In this document: one piece after another, positions 46,901 to 55,983 of the stretch
Position numbering within the stretch: position 1 is the stretch's first letter
Layout of the letters: each line of letters opens with the position of its first letter
Source of the DNA: Pseudoips prasinana
Taxonomy: Eukaryota; Arthropoda; Insecta; Lepidoptera; Nolidae
Assembly (NCBI GenBank): GCA_951640165.1
Contig: OX621249.1
Span: 2,965,001 to 3,029,000 of the forward strand
Reading direction: 5' to 3'
DNA: 64,000 nt
Notes under the pieces: model-generated
Told to the model about the DNA's origin: nothing
The model's input: the letters and a program-made list of their open reading frames with translations, nothing else
Databases searched by the model: none
Position numbers and translations under genes: made by a program

Positions 46901-49900
46901 TGTATGTGTTAGAATATTATTTATTTATTATTATTTGTATTTAGATATAGATAAGTTTTAGTATTATAAGTATTTTAATTAGTGGTAGTACTACAACTAA
47001 GTAGATATCACTACCTATTAGTGTTAAGTTATTATCACCTAATTTCTTACACCATACACTATACCCCTACTCCAAATTCCTTACAATATGGTCCAACTGA
47101 AGGTTGTCTGGAAGAGATCGCTGTAAGCGATAAGACCGCCAATTGTACCTTTTTAATATAATTAACTGTATCATAAATTGTGTTCTGTTAATGGTGTACA
47201 ATAAAGTGTATTTATCTTATCTTATCTTATCTATCTTTATATATATAGAAAATGACGTCAAATTTGTCTGCTCATGGAGCGAGTGGGCGATTTGATCTAT
47301 ATATTATTATAAGCAAGCGACTAGAGATCGCACCTGTGTTTGCGGACGCACTTGTGCATATAATACATATTTTTATGGCTCGTATAACCTAGTGTGTGTT
47401 ACGATTTGGTCGCATGGCAGTACATAATTCTTATTACTGTGCCTAAACAATTCAAGTCTGACTACGTACGTAATATTGCCATATTATGACATTTTTTTTA
47501 TTATTTTAACAAAAGACACACATTTCACAGAGAATATTTTTGTAAGTATTTATCTATACAAATAAATAAAATTGGAGTGTCTGTTTGTAATATTGAAATA
47601 ACCAGTTTCTACTACATAAATATGAATATATATACGGTACATACACCAAAATAACACTTTTTACAATTTTTGTCTGTCTGTCTGTCTGTTTGTTCCGGCT
47701 AATCTCTGAAACGGCTAAACCGATTTTGACGGGACTTTTATTGGCAGGTAGCTGATGTAATAAGGAGTAACTTAGGCTACTTTTATTTTAGAAAAAGTCA
47801 TTTATTTTACTAAAAAACAAAAAAAAAACTAATTAACACGCGGACGAAATCGCGGGCACAGCTAGTTAAGAATATGAACAAATTATGTTTGATACATATC
47901 AGCAGTATCTGTCTCGTTGGTCTAGCGCAGCGGTAGCGTGTTCAACTGAAAATGCTAAGGTTCTAGGTTAAAATCCCGGGATGGGCTAAAAAGGATTTTG
48001 TGTATTGTCTGTCAAGAAAAATTTCTTAGTGCCAGCACGGAGTCTGGGAGCTGGCGGTGTTTATATAAGCCCGTGCCTCGAAGTGCATTTATACCCGTCG
48101 GTCCAGCCTGCCCTGTGAATATGAGAGTGATGGAAAAGAAAGTGCCTCTAATATGTCCCGCACAGCACATGGCTAGCCTCTATTGAGACTGGCCGCCGTA
48201 GTCGAAATTAGACCAGGAAGACATTATTGTATTTAGCAGTTGTACTAAGCCAAAATATTTTATATCCATCAGATTCGTATTTAAAGCAGTTTTAGCTTCG
48301 CGAAGTACAGCATAAATATTCACTAACAAATTAAATTATCAACTATGCCCTACAAAATATGTTAGGAACTCTAATGGCAAAGGCTTATCGCGAATTGGAG
48401 ATGATTTGCTATTCATAAGTTTTTATCATCTGAAATGGGAACAATCGTGATATAATTAAAAAAATGGTTCGCTGTATCGGAGTTTTCAGGGTACAAAAAA
48501 TACAAACTTATAATAGAATTAATCCTTTACTTTTTTAAATTATGTAATACTAGCTGTGCCCCGCAGTTTTATCCGCTTGAAACTATATAAATTATAGCCT
48601 ATGTGTTGTTTTTTTTATTTATTGATTTAAAAATATACACTATATACATACACAGAATGATGCCAACATAAACTCATTAGAGATAATCTAGGGTATCAGC
48701 TATCTCAATACCAAATTTTATTAATATCGCTCCAGCCGTTTAGACGAGAAATAAGTAACAAATCTACACACTCACAAACTTTCACCTTTATAATATTAGT
48801 GTGATTTACAAGAAGAATTGCTAAGCCGAAGTGGCAGTAATCAGGGCACATAGCGTGTAGAACAAAGGTTCTCACGTGACAATCATGAACCGGAAGACGT
48901 AACGCGCCGGCCTCCCACAAGGTTGACCGAAGATCTCGTAAGGATCGTTCGAAGCCGCTGGATATGCATCCAGCGGCTTCTAACGATCCTACCGGGACAC
49001 CATGTATAACGGATGCCCGTTATACATGTTGTCCCGGCAATATCTGTTATACATTATTAACCAGAAAATTAATATGTCAAGATATTTGTGGTCGGAACCC
49101 ACAACACCAATGAATGTAAGTATAAAAATAGCTAGATGCTCTTGCCGGTTCATAAAAGATGGGTGACCGTAACCTGTCGGTCTCGGTTGTTGTCATTAGA
49201 CAACAGTCGTTAAGCCATGTCAGAGGCCTACTGGGCTGCTTGAACAACTCTGATGCCAGGGCAACATTGCCCATACGATAAGGGATAAGTATAAAAATGC
49301 CCTACAGTAGTCATATCTATAACTTGCACGATTCCAGACCAAAGATCTGCCGGTACACGTGGTGCAGGGCTTAAGTTGGTCCTCGCTACAGCTTCGGCCC
49401 ATCGTGTTTCTGAGTCTGAGTATATATAAGTACAATGTCACACAGATCATCCTAGCCCCAAACTAAGCAAAGCTTGTACTATGGGTACCAGGCGACGATA
49501 TACATACTTATATATATAGATAAATACTTATATACATAGAAAACATCCATGACTCAGAAACAGCGGGATTCGAACCCAGGACTTCGGAGGCAGGAGCACT
49601 ACCAACTAGGCTACGGTGATGGTCAATGAGTCTAAGTATGCTTTGTCACTATGAATTGTATGTCTGTAAAGTGACTGCCTCGTTGGTCTAGCGGTAGTGT
49701 GTTCAACCGCAGATAATGAGGTCCTGGGCTCAAATCCCCGGTCGGACAAAAAAGTGACTTTGGAATTTTTCCATAAAAATAAATTTCTGAGTATCAGCCC
49801 GAAGTATGGGAGTTAGCGGTATTACACCCCCGTGCCTCGGAGAGCACGTAAAGCCGTCGGTCTTGCACCTAAACTCTTTCCGATCGTGTCGCTAATCGTC

Positions 49901-52900
49901 CCATCCGATCATGAGAGTGATGGAATAGAAAGTGCTCCTGTGTTTGCGCGCACACTTGTGCTCTATAATATGTCCTGCGCAATTGTCTAGTCTCCATTGA
50001 GACTGGCAGCTGTGGCCGAAATTCGGTCGGGAGGACATTATTAAAGTCAATCTAAATATATTAGCCAAGTGTGGGCATTGACTTCATTATACTAAAAAAT
50101 CATTGTAACTTAACTTTAATATGCAGAAATACAGCATAGCAACTGGTTTTTACTAATGTCAATAACATGTAAGGTGACACCAGAACGTGTAAGGGACAAC
50201 CTAAAACAGACTAGTGACTACTCTAAACGAAACCCTACACAGTGTAAAAACACTAAGGGCGTAGGCAATTGTTTGTTACAGGTAGCCTTGGGGCCTTTCA
50301 CTGCTGCACCGGACAAAGGCGAGCAAGGGATCAAGCAGTTTAGTATCACTGAAGATCACATATGTTAAATCAGGAAACCGAAATAGTTTATCGCTATTTA
50401 TTTGCGCAAACTACAATCTAAAACTATAAATCGCGAACTTCAGAACCGATTTGACAACTACAATACCATGACAAATTCGTCGAAGCTGTCCATACGGATG
50501 GGTCTAAGGCTGAGATCTATAGAGCGTACTTAGACTTTGCTCAAACTTTACTTACGTAAAACTTTGCTAAGTGTATGCTAAGCTTATACTTTGATTTGGT
50601 ATTTATAGACTTTTTGACGTTAAGATTATGCTAAGCATAAGCTAAGACAGACAAAGTCAAAACACCAATTGTAATTTCGTTACATGCATTAACTTCTGTC
50701 TAAGTAAAGTCTGAGCAAAGTCTAAGTACGCTCTATAGATCTCAGCCTAAGTTCTTCAAAACCTGCCGTACAAATGGAACCAAAGAGATCTCCAACTCTA
50801 CCATATAGCTTATGGAAGACGGAAAATGGTTCTAACGTCCTCATGTGATGCTGCCAGATACAGGCAGCTCAAAAGACAGATCTCAAAGTCTCTGACTCGC
50901 GACACACTCCAATGTAATACAATTAATATTAAAGAGCCCATCGAGTGCAACAGAGGCTCTAAAGCAAGAGATTTGTCTGTTGGGCAGAGCGAACAGACGA
51001 AGCTGAAAACTGAGGATGGTAGAATCGTCACGTCTAAACCGAAGTTGCTGGGAGAGATGGTGGTGGTCTTAGCGCGTTCGCAGTTGTACCCTGTGTCTGG
51101 TACTTTACAAACATCTAATAGACGGACACAAATTATATCCAGACTCAGAACAACTATTTATAGGTAACACAAATTGTTGTACAGCGCGTGTATCGAATCC
51201 GGGACACGAAGCGGCACACGTGTACTACACTTTACTGGTTACGATGGGCAACTGGCGGGCGGCATGATTATTTGTGGACCTCCCATTTTTAAACATACAT
51301 GAAAGTAACCAGTGACAAATATAATGAAGGTCAAGTTTTGACTTGTGGTTCACAAAATAGATCTTGTGAGGTTAATATTCCAAGATATCCTTAACAAACT
51401 CCCATCCTCAAATTACTTATAACTACAAACATTCAGAAAATTAATAGTTCATATTCATTTTGGTCTTTAAAAAAGGCTAGGCTATAGGCTTTAACTACTC
51501 CTGAAATTGAAATTTCAAAATATTACCGAAGCACATTTATGGAAAGTGCATACAATATTCTCATATCAGAGCGTGTGTTATTACTGCTATAATAAAAATA
51601 AGAAGTAATCTATCAAAAGTATGGGATGCTTCTTTACAAGCAAGCCTCGCACACTAGGCCACCAGTAATTTATTCAAAATCATATTAGCTAAAGTTGCAA
51701 GGAGAGTATTGTCAGTAAGCAAGTATTTATACTTTTATGAATTAAATAATTTACAGGCCAAAGTAACAACTGATATTAATACAATAGGAGGCCAAACATA
51801 ACAAATAAATAATAATAAATATCCTGGGCCATTATTCACACATGGCTATCTGATCCCAAACTAAACGGAGCCTGTACTATGGAAACCAGATAACTGATAT
51901 ACTACTTTTATTTTGTAAATACATACTTATATGGTTAATTACGACCAGACTCAGGACAAACAGACATGTTCATGGACACAAATATCTGTCCCAGATGGGA
52001 ATCGAACCCACAACCAGCAGCGTGAAGGGCAAGCATTTACCAACAATGGCGGCCTGTCAGCCAACCAGCCCGACAAATAATTTAGCAGAAAACATGAAAA
52101 ATTTTAAAGGTAGGAATTGAAAAGTAATACATAATGAATAATGGCAAAGTTGATTAAAAAAAAACAAATGCAATGTTTCTTGCTTATTGTTAGATAACTA
52201 CAACATTCAGTAATTAATATTGTAGATAAATTCAATTTACGATGTTTTATCAATCTATTATGACATATTAACTGTTATGGATTGCAACCATATGTTGCAA
52301 AACACATTTCTGGAAGAAAACAAGCTATATTAGAATATACATATTGTAATAAACTTGTTTTCTAACAGCATATTGTACAGGTCCACAGACCACAAACAAT
52401 TTGAGCTAGGGCCAATAAGGTTTAATTAATAATGAGCTCAACCATAAGGAAAAATGCTAGTTGTATAGACGCCAGCACATCCAGCAAACCCAATCTGTCA
52501 AATTTCTTTTATATATTTTCAACTTTATCACATAAGCATAAGGTTCACTTTCTATTGGGGAAATTTGAAGACATACTTGACAGATTGGGGCAGCTTGATG
52601 TGCTGGCGTCTGTACTATGTTAATAGTCCTGCACATGAGTTCACAATGGACTCATACTGATCAAAGCGAAGGTAAGGATAAATAGACCATGTGTATTACA
52701 AAGGTAGAGTAACCATTTAACATCATCAGAAGAATCATATGTTACTCGACTAATTTTTTAAAAATAAAATTCAGTTGGCAAACAATTATTAGTAAAATAA
52801 TTTTGAACATGATGTTAAAATATGCAAAGTTTAATATAAATACATAAATCTACTAAAGCAGCCAATCAGCAGTCAAAAGGACTCATACCCCGATGCTCTC

Positions 52901-54430
52901 ATGGGTCTGTGAGTGATTGGCGAGGTTAAGAAATAGGCTCATGGTCAATCCATTGAAAGGCAAACGCCAAAGTGGTTTAATTTCTGACCATCTCCATGTT
53001 TCAGAGGGGACACGAAGCTGTTGCTGGGCCCAGATGTAGCCATTAGTCATTAAGAGAAGGAAGCAGTCAAATAAGTGGGTGGATTATGTATTGAAATATA
53101 GATTAACATACATAATATTATTATATAAAAGCAATTTTTATACAAAATGTTTTCATCACATCATGTTAATATACAATACTTTACAATAATTTACAATACC
53201 CTCAATCCCAACACTGAATTAAAAAAATCACTTGTGCTTTCATAAGCACAAGTGATTTTTTATATTTTCCAGGGAACTATAAACAATGAATTGTCCAAAT
53301 ATATCTAACACTATCTACCTTCCCCCTGCAAATATTTGTTATCCTTTTTATATTAAGTTCTTGATAGGTTTTAAACTAAATAAATACTATTTTTAAATAA
53401 TCTACATATCAAAATAATTGTAGGCTGTCAAATTGTTGATAACAATTTTATGCTGACCCAGAAACTTAATATTAAATAATTAAATCTTGTTTCAAATAGT
53501 TTCTATGCTCTGGAGGCTTCCAAAGAGTTAACAATTGATATTTAGTTATTTAAACTAAGGAACTATGAAAATGAAAGAGGATACAAGACACACATAAAAT
53601 CACTATAAAGGACAATGCACATATCTACAACAACACTTGTAACAATAAAACTTGTTACAAACAGATATACTGATTTTAGTTGCCACCCACTATACTTTTA
53701 TTCCTAGTTGGTAGTGCTCCTGCCTACGAAGCTGGTGGTCCTGGGTTCGAATCCCGGTAAGTGCAAATATTTGTGTGATGAGCACGAATATTTGTTTCTG
53801 AGTCATGGATGTTTTCTATGTATATAAGTATTTATCTATCTATATAAGTATGTATATCGTCGCCTGGTACCCATAGTACAAGCTTTGCTTAGTTTGGGCC
53901 TAGGATGATCTGTGTGACATTGTCCCCAGATATTATTATTATTATTATTATTATTCATTAAAGCAGCAGTTAAAAGTAATAATAAAACAAAACACTTCCG
54001 CATAAATAATACACGCGCCTTATCTACATATAAAAAGTAAACCATAACAGCATGAATCACTTTCCTACAAGTTACCTAAACAGCAATGAAACTTCTAACA
54101 AGATTTCAATATAATACTTTCGTATATAATATAGCAATCTAAACAAACAATCTACATTATTGAAAACGATTGCTAGATAATGAACTGTTCAACCAGGATT
54201 AATTAAAACCATAATCAGTAAAACAGTACAAGTCATTGTTGAGACTGGACTGTAAGTTGACACTGTAAATGTCGACAATTTCACCATATACCACGCTCAT
54301 CACGCGGTAGGGTTATTAACGAACAATTTACATGCTGACCACGGTATTTAAAGTACAAATCATGTAAATAATGTAATAAATTTACCTGTGGATCGGTGTC
54401 TTTGTGACAAATACTATAGCAACAACCCAT
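40901..54430 (-). CDS. LAMTOR1: Ragulator complex protein LAMTOR1 (p18), complete, four exons
   Basis: Lipid-anchored scaffold that wraps the other Ragulator subunits on the lysosome surface and recruits Rag GTPases for mTORC1 signalling. Exons on the minus strand: 54430-54386, 44815-44670, 43844-43643 and 40993-40901 (stop TAG). They total 486 nt and 161 aa, the same length as human LAMTOR1. The N-terminus MGCCYS carries the Gly2 myristoylation and Cys3/Cys4 palmitoylation sites. Exon 2 encodes DEQSALNRILHETAT and exon 3 continues NVIDVGALGPYALEAGAYSE, matching the conserved core. Exon 3 ends DEKDF at a GTGAGC donor; ignoring this donor gives a false stop. Exon 4 encodes AAAAISELRVEHHEDLVVPF and RVP, the family C-terminus. 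Exon 3 is strikingly GC-rich and Ala-rich. Introns of 9.6, 0.8 and 2.6 kb hold many transposons. An in-frame upstream ATG (54493-54491, weak context) would add 21 residues and mask the acylation site. Confidence 0.93.
41095..41349 (+). mobile_element. SINE-A (copy 4 of 7)
   Basis: Full-length copy with an intact A box (TAGCCTAGTTGG) and B box (GGTTCGAATCC). Ends in (ATT)n. In the last intron of LAMTOR1, antisense to the gene. Confidence 0.92.
41579..41790 (-). mobile_element. SINE-A (copy 5 of 7), head truncated
   Basis: Starts with the (ATT)n tail complement and runs to GGATTCGAACCCAGGACCACC. The A-box part is missing. Inverted relative to copy 4, about 230 bp away. Confidence 0.88.
42090..42690 (-). 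repeat. R3 repeat, copy 2 (longer)
   Basis: Begins 'AACCGGCCAAGTCCGAGTCG' and 'GACTCGCCCATGAAGGGTTC', continues through 'GACACTTCCAAAGTGG' in reverse to 11745-12120, and ends 'CCGTTTTTTGCAATTTG'. Confidence 0.6.
42740..42930 (+). repeat. SINE-B body fragment, decayed
   Basis: GTGCCTTGGAAAGCACGTAA, 'AGCAGTCGGGCTTCA' and 'GTGTCGGCTAACCCGTCCC' match the 3' half of the SINE-B copy at 49672-50042. Confidence 0.5.
43212..43534 (+). mobile_element. R1-like LINE, C-terminal fragment
   Basis: The plus strand reads SWSKKLWKYSRNQLLLIVAV, LTGHYGTNYHLHKLGLSNSP, then ICRTCGEENETMLHIICKFD and ALARHR, ending at a TAG at 43532. The LTGHY and C-x2-C...H...C arrangement is the usual end of R1-clade ORF2. Truncated at the 5' side next to an A-rich run. 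It is in a LAMTOR1 intron on the opposite strand. Confidence 0.85.
43964..44128. mobile_element. MITE-3, inverted arms of about 60 bp
   Basis: AATGGTGTTCAAATAAATAA ... and its near reverse complement TTATTTATTTGAACGCCATT bound the element. A partial copy lies at 45630-45755. Confidence 0.75.
44905..45195 (-). mobile_element. SINE-D copy 2, interrupted by MITE-1
   Basis: The two SINE pieces (to 44973 and from 45100) join into the uninterrupted order seen at 51840-51900 once the MITE and one TA are removed. Confidence 0.75.
44974..45099. mobile_element. MITE-1 (copy 4 of 5), inserted in a SINE
   Basis: TIRs CAGACGCCAG and CTGGCG-type, flanked by TA at 44972-44973 and 45100-45101. One arm is shortened. 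The empty SINE site at 51870-51880 reads CCTGTACTATGG. Confidence 0.9.
45210..45640 (-). mobile_element. LINE ORF2 C-terminal fragment
   Basis: The minus strand encodes RNLRKNLLLHCPPCHTNF, then NSFLPRVFNEFNKLNGD and a short end. This is a layout of Jockey/CR1-type LINE C-termini. The 3' tail is an A/T-rich (AATAA)n run at 45210-45235. Confidence 0.6.
45630..45755. mobile_element. MITE-3 partial copy
   Basis: 'ACATGTGCTCATGGAATCTG' and 'TAGTAATTTTTAATCTTCAT' match one arm and the middle of 43964-44128. Confidence 0.55.
45770..46012 (-). mobile_element. SINE-D copy 3, with two tRNA-like heads
   Basis: The minus strand shows B-box-like lines at about 45955 (GGGTTCAATCCCCACC) and 45805 (GGTTTGATTCCCTCC). 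There are apparently two SINE heads in tandem, or a dimeric SINE. Confidence 0.5.
46080..46200 (+). repeat. R5 fragment
   Basis: 'GTCTTTGGGGAGGATTTTGT' and 'TAGCAGTGGACGTCTTTCAG', a LINE 3'-end signature. Confidence 0.5.
46347..47240 (+). mobile_element. LINE C-terminal fragment with (TTATC)n tail
   Basis: The plus strand from about 46410 to the TAG at 46749 encodes a C-terminus including LKERFQFLNDTHSKSLRSS, SLPTHSTNFFSKSFTVLAAR and LWNALPVTIRRAQTLTSFKT, a layout typical of CR1/Jockey-like LINEs. The 3' UTR runs to AATAAAGTG and a tail of four TTATC units at about 47214-47236. Confidence 0.85.
47640..47870 (+). repeat. Common lepidopteran repeat ending GCGGGCACAGCTAGT
   Basis: (GTCT)n, 'TCTGAAACGGCTAAACCGATTTTGACGG' and 'ACACGCGGACGAAATCGCGG' occur in the usual order. 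The CTAG end is reminiscent of Helitron 3' ends; class not proven. Confidence 0.5.
47910..48232 (+). mobile_element. SINE-B copy
   Basis: tRNA-like head (CTCGTTGGTCTAGCGCAGCGG). Body with 'CCGTGCCTCGAAGTGCA' and 'GAGAGTGATGGAAAAGAAAG'. 3' end 'TATTGAGACTGGCCGCCGTA' to 'GACATTATT'. Confidence 0.8.
48545..48805 (-). repeat. Common lepidopteran repeat (two halves)
   Basis: ACTAGCTGTGCCCCGCAGTT at the left; 'CGCTCCAGCCGTTTAGACGAG' and 'CTTTATAATATTAGTGTGAT' at the right. Same family as 39540-39680. Confidence 0.5.
48830..48940 (+). repeat. R5-like LINE 3' piece
   Basis: 'CACGTGACAATCATGAACCGGAAG' and 'GGCCTCCCACAAGGTTGACC' match the R5 order. Confidence 0.5.
48941..48993. repeat. Perfect-stem hairpin 1
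   Basis: AGGATCGTT-GAAGCCGCTGGAT and its reverse complement, about 23-bp arms with one unpaired position. Confidence 0.8.
48997..49046. repeat. Hairpin 2, directly adjacent
   Basis: CCGGGACACCATGTATAACGG and its reverse complement, about 21-bp arms with one mismatch. Confidence 0.8.
49095..49290 (-). repeat. R1 repeat, copy 3
   Basis: Reverse of 26145-26400 ('AGCTAGATGCTCTTGCCGGTTC' to 'TTGCCCATACGATAAG'). Confidence 0.6.
49431..49620 (-). mobile_element. SINE-A (copy 6 of 7), internal deletion
   Basis: The tail half and head are present, but about 35 bp between 'GACTCAGAAACA' and 'GCGGGATTCGAACC' are missing compared with the other copies. Confidence 0.85.
49672..50042 (+). mobile_element. 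SINE-B, best-preserved copy
   Basis: About 370 bp. tRNA-like A box (TGGTCTAGCGGTAG) and B box (GGGCTCAAATCCCC), then a long body ending TCGGGAGGACATTATTAAA. Head and tail match 47910-48232 and 16666-16790. Confidence 0.85.
50508..50747. mobile_element. MITE, 36-bp perfect TIRs, TAA duplication
   Basis: Ends GGCTGAGATCTATAGAGCGT ... and its exact reverse complement. TAA lies on both sides (50505-50507 and 50748-50750). A 3-bp TWA duplication is usual for PIF/Harbinger-type elements. Confidence 0.85.
50820..51070. other. LAMTOR1 intron, unexplained open stretch
   Basis: The plus strand is open from 50826 to 51167, but the residues match no family I know and the 3' part lies in a SINE. No gene is called. 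Confidence 0.3.
51075..51265 (-). mobile_element. SINE-C copy 2
   Basis: CTGGTACTTTACAAACATCT, then 'AACAACTATTTATAGGTAAC' and 'ATCGAATCCGGGACACGAAG', the reverse of 24860-25030. Confidence 0.65.
51830..52065 (-). mobile_element. SINE-D copy 4 (carries the empty MITE-1 site)
   Basis: 'GGCTATCTGATCCCAAACTA', 'CTGTACTATGGAAACCAGAT' and the reverse B box 'GGGAATCGAACCCACAACC'. Uninterrupted counterpart of 44905-45195. Confidence 0.75.
52466..52612. mobile_element. MITE-1 (copy 5 of 5)
   Basis: Starts TAGACGCCAGCACATCC and ends GATGTGCTGGCGTCTG, TA on both sides. Slightly longer because of an extra GAAGACATACTT in one arm. Confidence 0.9.
52880..53062 (-). repeat. R1 repeat, copy 4
   Basis: 'GATTGGCGAGGTTAAG', then 'AAAGTGGTTTAATTTCTGACC' and 'TTTCAGAGGGGACACGAAGC', the reverse of 3185-3385. 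Confidence 0.6.
53222..53268. repeat. Perfect 18-bp hairpin
   Basis: AAAAAATCACTTGTGCTT, a TCAT loop, and the exact reverse complement. It lies in intron 1 of LAMTOR1. Confidence 0.85.
53701..53955 (+). mobile_element. SINE-A (copy 7 of 7)
   Basis: The A box begins at its second half (AGTTGGTAG); intact B box; tail of at least eight ATT units. Confidence 0.9.
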
Positions 54431-54620
54431 CACGGCGGTTTTCAAAGAATCGAAGCATGAATGCAACGAAGTGTCTTCGTCGTCGGACTGCATAAATGTT
54501 TGTATTATTGTCTACCGATGCGGATAAAAATAGAAAATTCCGTATTTCGCAGCGGGCGAAACTCGGCAAGCAAAATTGTATGACAGCTTTTTGACAGCTG
54601 GATGGAATGTGTCAATGAAA
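54431..54620 (-). promoter_or_regulatory. LAMTOR1 5' UTR and promoter region
   Basis: The 5' leader includes an in-frame upstream ATG at 54493-54491 with T at -3. The ATG at 54430-54428 has G at -3 and G at +4. No TATA box is evident. Confidence 0.5.
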
Positions 54621-54760
54621 CGTCACATTTAATTACTTGTGTTTTGTTCAGAAATTTAATTTTGAAATCAAATCAAACATAGCTATATGTTCTTCAAGCA
54701 TTTAGACTCGAAGGGTATGTTTGATAATTATATTGTTACGTTGCCGAACCCCAGGTAAAA

Positions 54761-54787
54761 CTTCGAGCATTTAGCTGTCAATGGAGA
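54761..54787 (+). repeat. 27-bp repeat (inverted partner at 58314-58340)
   Basis: CTTCGAGCATTTAGCTGTCA and the next seven bases pair with the reverse complement of 58314-58340 with one mismatch. Confidence 0.75.
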
Positions 54788-55057
54788 TATCATCGTTTTA
54801 AATTTCCAAACATTATATTCTGCCAATTTTTACGGGGGACGAGATAAACACGCATGGCACACGCGCTAACCAAAATCTAATTCATGTAAACGCACACTAT
54901 AACAACCCCGCACACAAAGACTTGGGATGTTGCTAGTAAATAGTAGGTATCTCATTGAACACCTTTGTTAGTATCGGACTTAATTCGTCGACTGTGCCTC
55001 TCATTAGTTCATTTGTAATTCTATCAGGGCCAGGAGATATTTCCAACTTTTGAACTT

Positions 55058-55317
55058 GGAGTCACCCAACAGAGAACCTAGACTGGAAAATGAAATAAAA
55101 AATACCGAAAATACTATCAAGATTAGAAAAGAAGAAATACCACAAATACTAAAATCGGAAGTAGTAAAAGCTATATTTATAGCTTTATAGCTATATATTT
55201 ATAGCTTTTACTACTTCCGATTTTAGTATTTGTGGTATTTCTTCTTTTCTAATCTTGATAGTATTTTCGGTATTTTTTATTTCATTTTCCAGTCTAGGTT
55301 CTCTGTTGGGTGACTCC
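55058..55317. repeat. Perfect inverted duplication, about 110-bp arms
   Basis: Left arm 55058 to about 55167 (GGAGTCACCCAACAGAGAAC ...) is repeated exactly in reverse at about 55207-55317, around an AT-rich centre of about 40 bp. Both arms are the same piece of LINE coding sequence (KEEIPQILKSEVVKA). Confidence 0.93.
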
Positions 55318-55600
55318 ATTTTTGTGTGAATTGAATATAACCGGCGATAGTAATTTGTTGCAATGTTTAGAATTGTACTGCGAGTAGTGGTTAGTCGATC
55401 TTTGTCTCTTAATTTTGGTATCCATTCTTTTTCCCTTTCTCGGAGCTCCTTTAGAGCTATACGTGTGCCTCCCGTTTTCGTAATGTGGTGTGTTTGGCTA
55501 AGGCTTTGATTGTTCTATTTTTCCTGTCTTTTCTCATATTTGCACGAATGCATTTGCTTAAGTACAAAATTTCTTTAATGTTCCTTCTTCTTCTTTTTTG

Positions 55601-55983
55601 CTATTCAAATTCAAATCATTTATCCATATAATGTTAGTTTAACTTAGCCTAATGTTAGTATCAATTAAATTAAATATATTAAGGGTGTCTGGACTCTTAC
55701 CCACCTGTATAAAAGGGGAGAGTCCCACCGATCAGAAAACACATTCAGGATGCCATTGGAAGAGAAGCGCAAGTGCTCCATCATGGAAGCGCAGCGCTTC
55801 CGCATGATCGCGGTGAACCCGTCGACGCACGACTCCGCGAACATCCCCGACGCGCTGCACCGCCACGGCAAACCCAAGAGCACCCTGAATGCGTTATTGT
55901 ACTGTACGCACAGGTCGCTGTATGCCCGCTGGGTATACTTGGTCCACAGACTGCACGTGTAAAACGACTGGCAGAAGGCCTTA
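55601..55983 (-). mobile_element. Second LINE C-terminal fragment nested in the RTE LINE
   Basis: The minus strand encodes FCQSFYTCSLWTKYTQRAYS, VQYNNAFRVLLGLPW, RCSASGMFAESCVDGFTAIM and ILNVFSDRWDSPLL, a C-terminal signature of a lepidopteran LINE. Its 3' end is TTTGAATTTGAATAG at 55601-55615. It is GC-richer than its surroundings and splits the RTE frame. Confidence 0.85.

Noticed and set aside
50826..51167. 113-codon plus-strand frame
   Set aside because: The 3' third is SINE-C and the remainder matches nothing; treated as chance.
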